Part shown: positions 6,817 to 7,138 of the stretch, in pieces
How the letters are laid out: each line of letters starts with the position of its first letter
How positions within the stretch are numbered: the first letter of the stretch is position 1
DNA from: Bacteroidaceae bacterium
GTDB lineage: Bacteria; Bacteroidota; Bacteroidia; Bacteroidales; Bacteroidaceae
DNA length: 7,138 nucleotides
Assembly: GCA_017466965.1 (NCBI GenBank)
Contig: JAFTTD010000185.1
Location: forward strand, 1 to 7,138
Direction: 5' to 3'
Notes under the pieces: generated by a model
The model's input: only the letters and a program-made list of their open reading frames with translations
Databases searched by the model: none
Told to the model about the DNA's origin: nothing
Program-made: the position numbers and the translations under genes

Positions 6817-6839
6817 GAATTGGGGCTTTGCTGTATGAA
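6799..6839 (-). terminator. Intrinsic terminator of the right-hand minus-strand gene, overlapping a promoter
   Basis: A perfect 14-bp inverted repeat, TTCATACAGCAAAG (6804-6817) with CTTTGCTGTATGAA (6826-6839), has an 8-base loop. On the minus strand the stem is followed by TTTTT (6803-6799), as in an intrinsic terminator. It lies about 57 bases after the stop of the gene at 6896. Its distal arm also contains the -33 box of the next promoter, so it could instead be an operator. Confidence 0.65.
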
Positions 6840-6876
6840 ATGGTGGGTTGGTGTATGAAATGACATGTCATGCACC
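6832..6876 (-). repeat. Direct and inverted repeats between the two minus-strand genes
   Basis: TGTATGAAATG occurs at 6832-6842 and again at 6852-6862, a 20-base period. GGTGTATGA (6850-6858) pairs with TCATGCACC (6868-6876) with one G-T type mismatch, and the centre holds the 12-bp palindrome ATGACATGTCAT (6860-6871). With the terminator stem this makes two adjacent hairpins that share the GTATGAA word. Either a double 3'-end structure, binding sites for a regulator, or the end of a dispersed repeat. Confidence 0.42.
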
Positions 6877-6895
6877 TACTTGAAACGCTTTGTTT

Positions 6896-7138
6896 TTATG
6901 CATTATTAAGTTCTAATGCCCATATCCTTGCTTGATTACAATATGGAGGCTCTGGAACTCCCATATAATGTAACACGCCATTTGATGCAAATAATGGAGT
7001 TGATTCAAAATTAATAATTCCTAGAGTCATTCCTAATTTCTTGTATTCCATGTGGTTCGCATCTATTACAATAGTACCAGGCATAACACCATATTGCTCT
7101 TTTGCCAACCACATTTGGTTTGCAAGGAAAATGCTTGC
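6896..7138 (-). CDS. C-terminal 80 residues of an unrecognised protein, start outside window
   Basis: The frame is open from the window edge to a TAA at 6896-6898, so the Met at 7114 is probably internal (visible upstream residues are ASIFLANQ). The visible part begins with a helix-like FLANQMWLAKEQYG, continues with a strand PGTIVIDANH and then MTLGIINFESTP, and ends with an aromatic- and proline-rich GVPEPPYCNQARIWALELNN. It has no membrane segment and one cysteine near the end. The even composition, lack of stops over 80 codons and a well-placed terminator 57 bases downstream support a real gene. I cannot name its family; with the N-terminus missing any function would be a guess. Confidence 0.68.
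   Translation of the reverse strand, partial: ASIFLANQMWLAKEQYGVMPGTIVIDANHMEYKKLGMTLGIINFESTPLFASNGVLHYMGVPEPPYCNQARIWALELNNA

Noticed and set aside
1..7138. CRISPR array, tRNA, rRNA, insertion sequence or defence operon
   Set aside because: No regularly spaced repeats, cloverleaf, transposase or known defence motif was seen in either strand.

Overview
The window looks like chromosomal DNA of a Bacteroidales bacterium, closest in feel to Prevotella or Bacteroides. The evidence is the AT-rich code, the gene order fabH-era-der, a Bacteroidetes-type lipoprotein and large secreted CocE-like hydrolase, a promoter at 6786-6816 that fits the Bacteroidetes consensus (TTTG, 19 bases, TAnnTTTG), and starts without a strong Shine-Dalgarno. 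The genus is an inference.

Left part (1-5938), all on the + strand. The window opens inside fabH, the initiating ketoacyl-ACP synthase, which closes with a hairpin terminator. It is followed by era (GTP start) and, after a 271-base spacer full of inverted repeats, by der. Era and Der are the two conserved ribosome-assembly GTPases, one for each subunit. Der is followed after 2 bases by a small predicted lipoprotein, which is followed after 1 base by a 658-residue exported serine hydrolase of the CocE/PepX (S15-like) superfamily. These three genes are probably one transcript, so a housekeeping gene leads two cell-envelope genes.

Middle (5939-6270). A strong hairpin flanked by an A tract on one side and a T tract on the other can stop transcription from both directions. 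Beyond it lie a small inverted repeat and a 40-codon open stretch on the minus strand that looks like the tail of a broken gene.

Right part (6271-7138), all on the minus strand. A 164-residue four-helix membrane protein of unknown function has its own near-perfect promoter. Just upstream is a tandem-hairpin region in which the terminator stem of the preceding gene contains the -33 box of this promoter. The window ends inside a further minus-strand gene, of which the last 80 residues are visible and which I do not recognise.

Most of the window is ordinary core genome. The parts that deserve a second look are the era-der spacer, with pairings that exclude one another, the fused terminator-promoter at 6786-6839, a partly conserved acidic cluster in the hydrolase, and the two unrecognised minus-strand genes. 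I found no defence system, CRISPR array, tRNA, rRNA or insertion sequence.
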